Source: Bifidobacterium breve (lineage in GTDB: Bacteria; Actinomycetota; Actinomycetes; S36-B12). Taken from it: a DNA stretch of 6,621 bases. The translations under genes were made by a program, and so were the position numbers. The stretch covers positions 1 through 6,621 of the forward strand of contig CALPZT020000091.1 in assembly GCA_943328365.2 (NCBI GenBank), in the 5' to 3' direction. How positions within the stretch are numbered: the first letter of the stretch is position 1; every line of letters starts with the position of its first letter. This document shows, piece after piece, positions 5,821-6,621 of this stretch. The notes beneath the pieces were generated by a model. The model was not told the DNA's origin, did no database searches, and worked only from the letters and a program-made list of their open reading frames with translations.

Positions 5821-5997
5821 CTAGTCGAGGTGCGTCAGCGTGATGGAGAGAAGGAGCGTGGATAGGGCGGCGCGACGTTGATGCACATGCCAACGGTCCC
5901 AAGCGGACTGTGGGTCGGCGTAGCCGCCGACGATCGATCGCGAAACCCCCGGCCTCACGTGGATCGTGAGCCTCACCGCTGTTCCATCGTGATTCAC
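5821..5997 (-). pseudogene. DUF167/YggU-like N-terminal remnant
   Basis: From GTG at 5997 (or GTG 5976) the - strand reads VNHDGTA, then VRLTIHVRPGVSRSIVGGYA. This matches the usual start of the small DUF167 (YggU) family: 'V-R-L-x-V-x-V-(K/R)-P-G-A-S-R-x-x-V-G-G'. The family is normally 75-100 residues and continues with a 'V-x-V-x-A-P-P-x-x-G-x-A' strand. Here the frame turns into DPQSAWDRWHVHQRRAALST and stops at TAG 5823-5821. In a neighbouring frame, from 5903, the text reads LGTVGMCINVAPP, roughly the expected next strand, which hints at a frameshift. The same frame is open upstream to about 6050. The family's function is not well defined. Likely a decayed copy. Confidence 0.42.
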
Positions 5998-6017
5998 TAA
6001 TCCCGAGCGGAGATCTG

Positions 6018-6350
6018 CTAGTTCGGCAGTCGAATCCTGACGGATTGGGCGCCATCAGCGGGATCGCCGTACCGGCCCGTGTCCCTCTGCAAGTACCCGC
6101 CCCTGCAAACCATCATGTCGTGGCCGTGATTCAGACTCCCCCGAGGTGCACTTTCGTACCGAAGAGATTCGTGCTGTCGGGCACCGGGGGGATCTCGGTC
6201 GGCGACCTCAGTTGACGGATGAACCTCGTTCTCGAACCATCGTGGCGGCGCTCCAGCGCCCTCCGCGCTGGTGCATTCTCCCGACGCGAGACTGATTGAC
6301 GATGGCATCGCATGGCAGACATCGATTCTTGCCTCTTGTGTCGCGCTCAC
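6018..6350 (-). pseudogene. Unassigned coding-like segment
   Basis: A - strand frame from GTG 6350 to TAG 6020-6018 (110 codons) has its most protein-like part at the end: NHGHDMMVCRGGYLQRDTGR then a segment finishing SVRIRLPN. A competing frame just upstream (SPTEIPPVPDSTNLFGTKVH) looks equally protein-like. It would join this one if the G-run at about 6140 had one more base, giving '...KVHLGG' followed by 'SLNHGHDMM'. That suggests a single-base frameshift in a former gene. There is no Shine-Dalgarno and no known family. Confidence 0.22.
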
Positions 6351-6374
6351 TCACGCGCATGGTGAGCGAGGCAA

Positions 6375-6479
6375 TCAAGGGATGGTTCGCTGAAAGGTGG
6401 GTCTTCTACAGGGGGGCTTCCAAGACGAATCCCACGCCAGGCCGCCGTCAGTACTGACATCTTCCGGAACGCAAGCCAT
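6375..6479 (-). pseudogene. Short coding-like fragment with an Asp-box-like motif
   Basis: From ATG 6479 the - strand reads MACVPEDVSTDGGLAWDSSW, then KPPCRRPTFQRTIP and TGA at 6377-6375. STDGGLAW fits the S-x-D-x-G-x-x-W Asp-box (BNR) pattern of beta-propeller proteins. One copy of so short a motif is weak evidence. The frame is open upstream only to about 6509 and no ribosome-binding site precedes the ATG. It may be a remnant of a secreted protein. Confidence 0.17.
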
Positions 6480-6621
6480 TGCGGGAATCGGACTCTTGGC
6501 CGCTGATCAACCTGCGATCAAGCACCACGGCTGCGCGAATGGCTGAGTTGTTGATTAGGCACAGCCGCGGTCCGAGATTCGACCGTTGCCTGGACTAGGT
6601 CGCGAGCTCAAGCGAGCGGCA

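Larger units (their letters stand above)
5207..6621. other. 1.4-kb region without a convincing intact gene
   Basis: The + strand has no frame longer than about 60 codons after 5256. The - strand carries a chain of short, coding-like pieces in different frames (5397-5474, 5490-5744, 5821-5997, 6018-6350, 6375-6479). These are interrupted by stops and frame changes, and most lack ribosome-binding sites. One resembles a known family (DUF167). The pattern suggests decayed genes read leftwards, not regulatory DNA. From 6480 to the window end I see nothing beyond a GATCAA direct repeat at 6505-6521. Confidence 0.55.

Noticed and set aside
1..6023. Direct repeat ATCTGCTAGTTC at 1-12 and 6012-6023 as possible attachment sites
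   Set aside because: A 12-base match somewhere in 6.6 kb is expected by chance, similarity does not extend, and there is no integrase or tRNA.
6505..6521. GATCAA direct repeat with 11-base period
   Set aside because: Two 6-base words only, with no adjacent gene start to regulate; likely coincidence.

Overview
The window looks like chromosomal DNA from a high-GC Gram-positive bacterium (Actinobacteria). The two long genes have strong G/C preference at third codon positions. Three of the four best genes carry actinobacterial-style lipoprotein signal peptides, and GTG/TTG-type starts and remnants are frequent. I cannot name the genus.

Layout. (1) 144-869, + strand: an intact class I glutamine amidotransferase-like protein. 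It converges, with a 31-bp gap, on (2) 901-2778, - strand: a 625-residue secreted lipoprotein carrying a Lon-type (S16) Ser-Lys protease domain and no ATPase. (3) 2779-3700: about 0.9 kb of degraded DNA without an intact gene. It holds a fibronectin type III remnant interrupted by a stop and the C-terminal tail of an IS630-type transposase, both on the - strand. (4) 3711-5206, + strand: two paralogous small lipoproteins (3814-4380 and 4664-5206). Their signal/N-terminal and C-terminal segments are nearly identical, while the centres have diverged strongly. The first is preceded by a stem-loop and a 29-codon hydrophobic mini-ORF whose stop codon overlaps the lipoprotein's Shine-Dalgarno. (5) 5207-6621: about 1.4 kb without a convincing intact gene. 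The - strand holds several short coding-like pieces in different frames, one with the N-terminal signature of the DUF167/YggU family.

Reading. The two long genes are the conserved backbone. From about 2.8 kb onward the window is accessory: decayed genes, a transposase scar and a recent lipoprotein duplication. The most interesting items are the extracytoplasmic Lon-like lipoprotein and the 'conserved ends, variable middle' lipoprotein pair. I see no CRISPR array, tRNA, rRNA, intact insertion sequence or complete novel multi-gene system.
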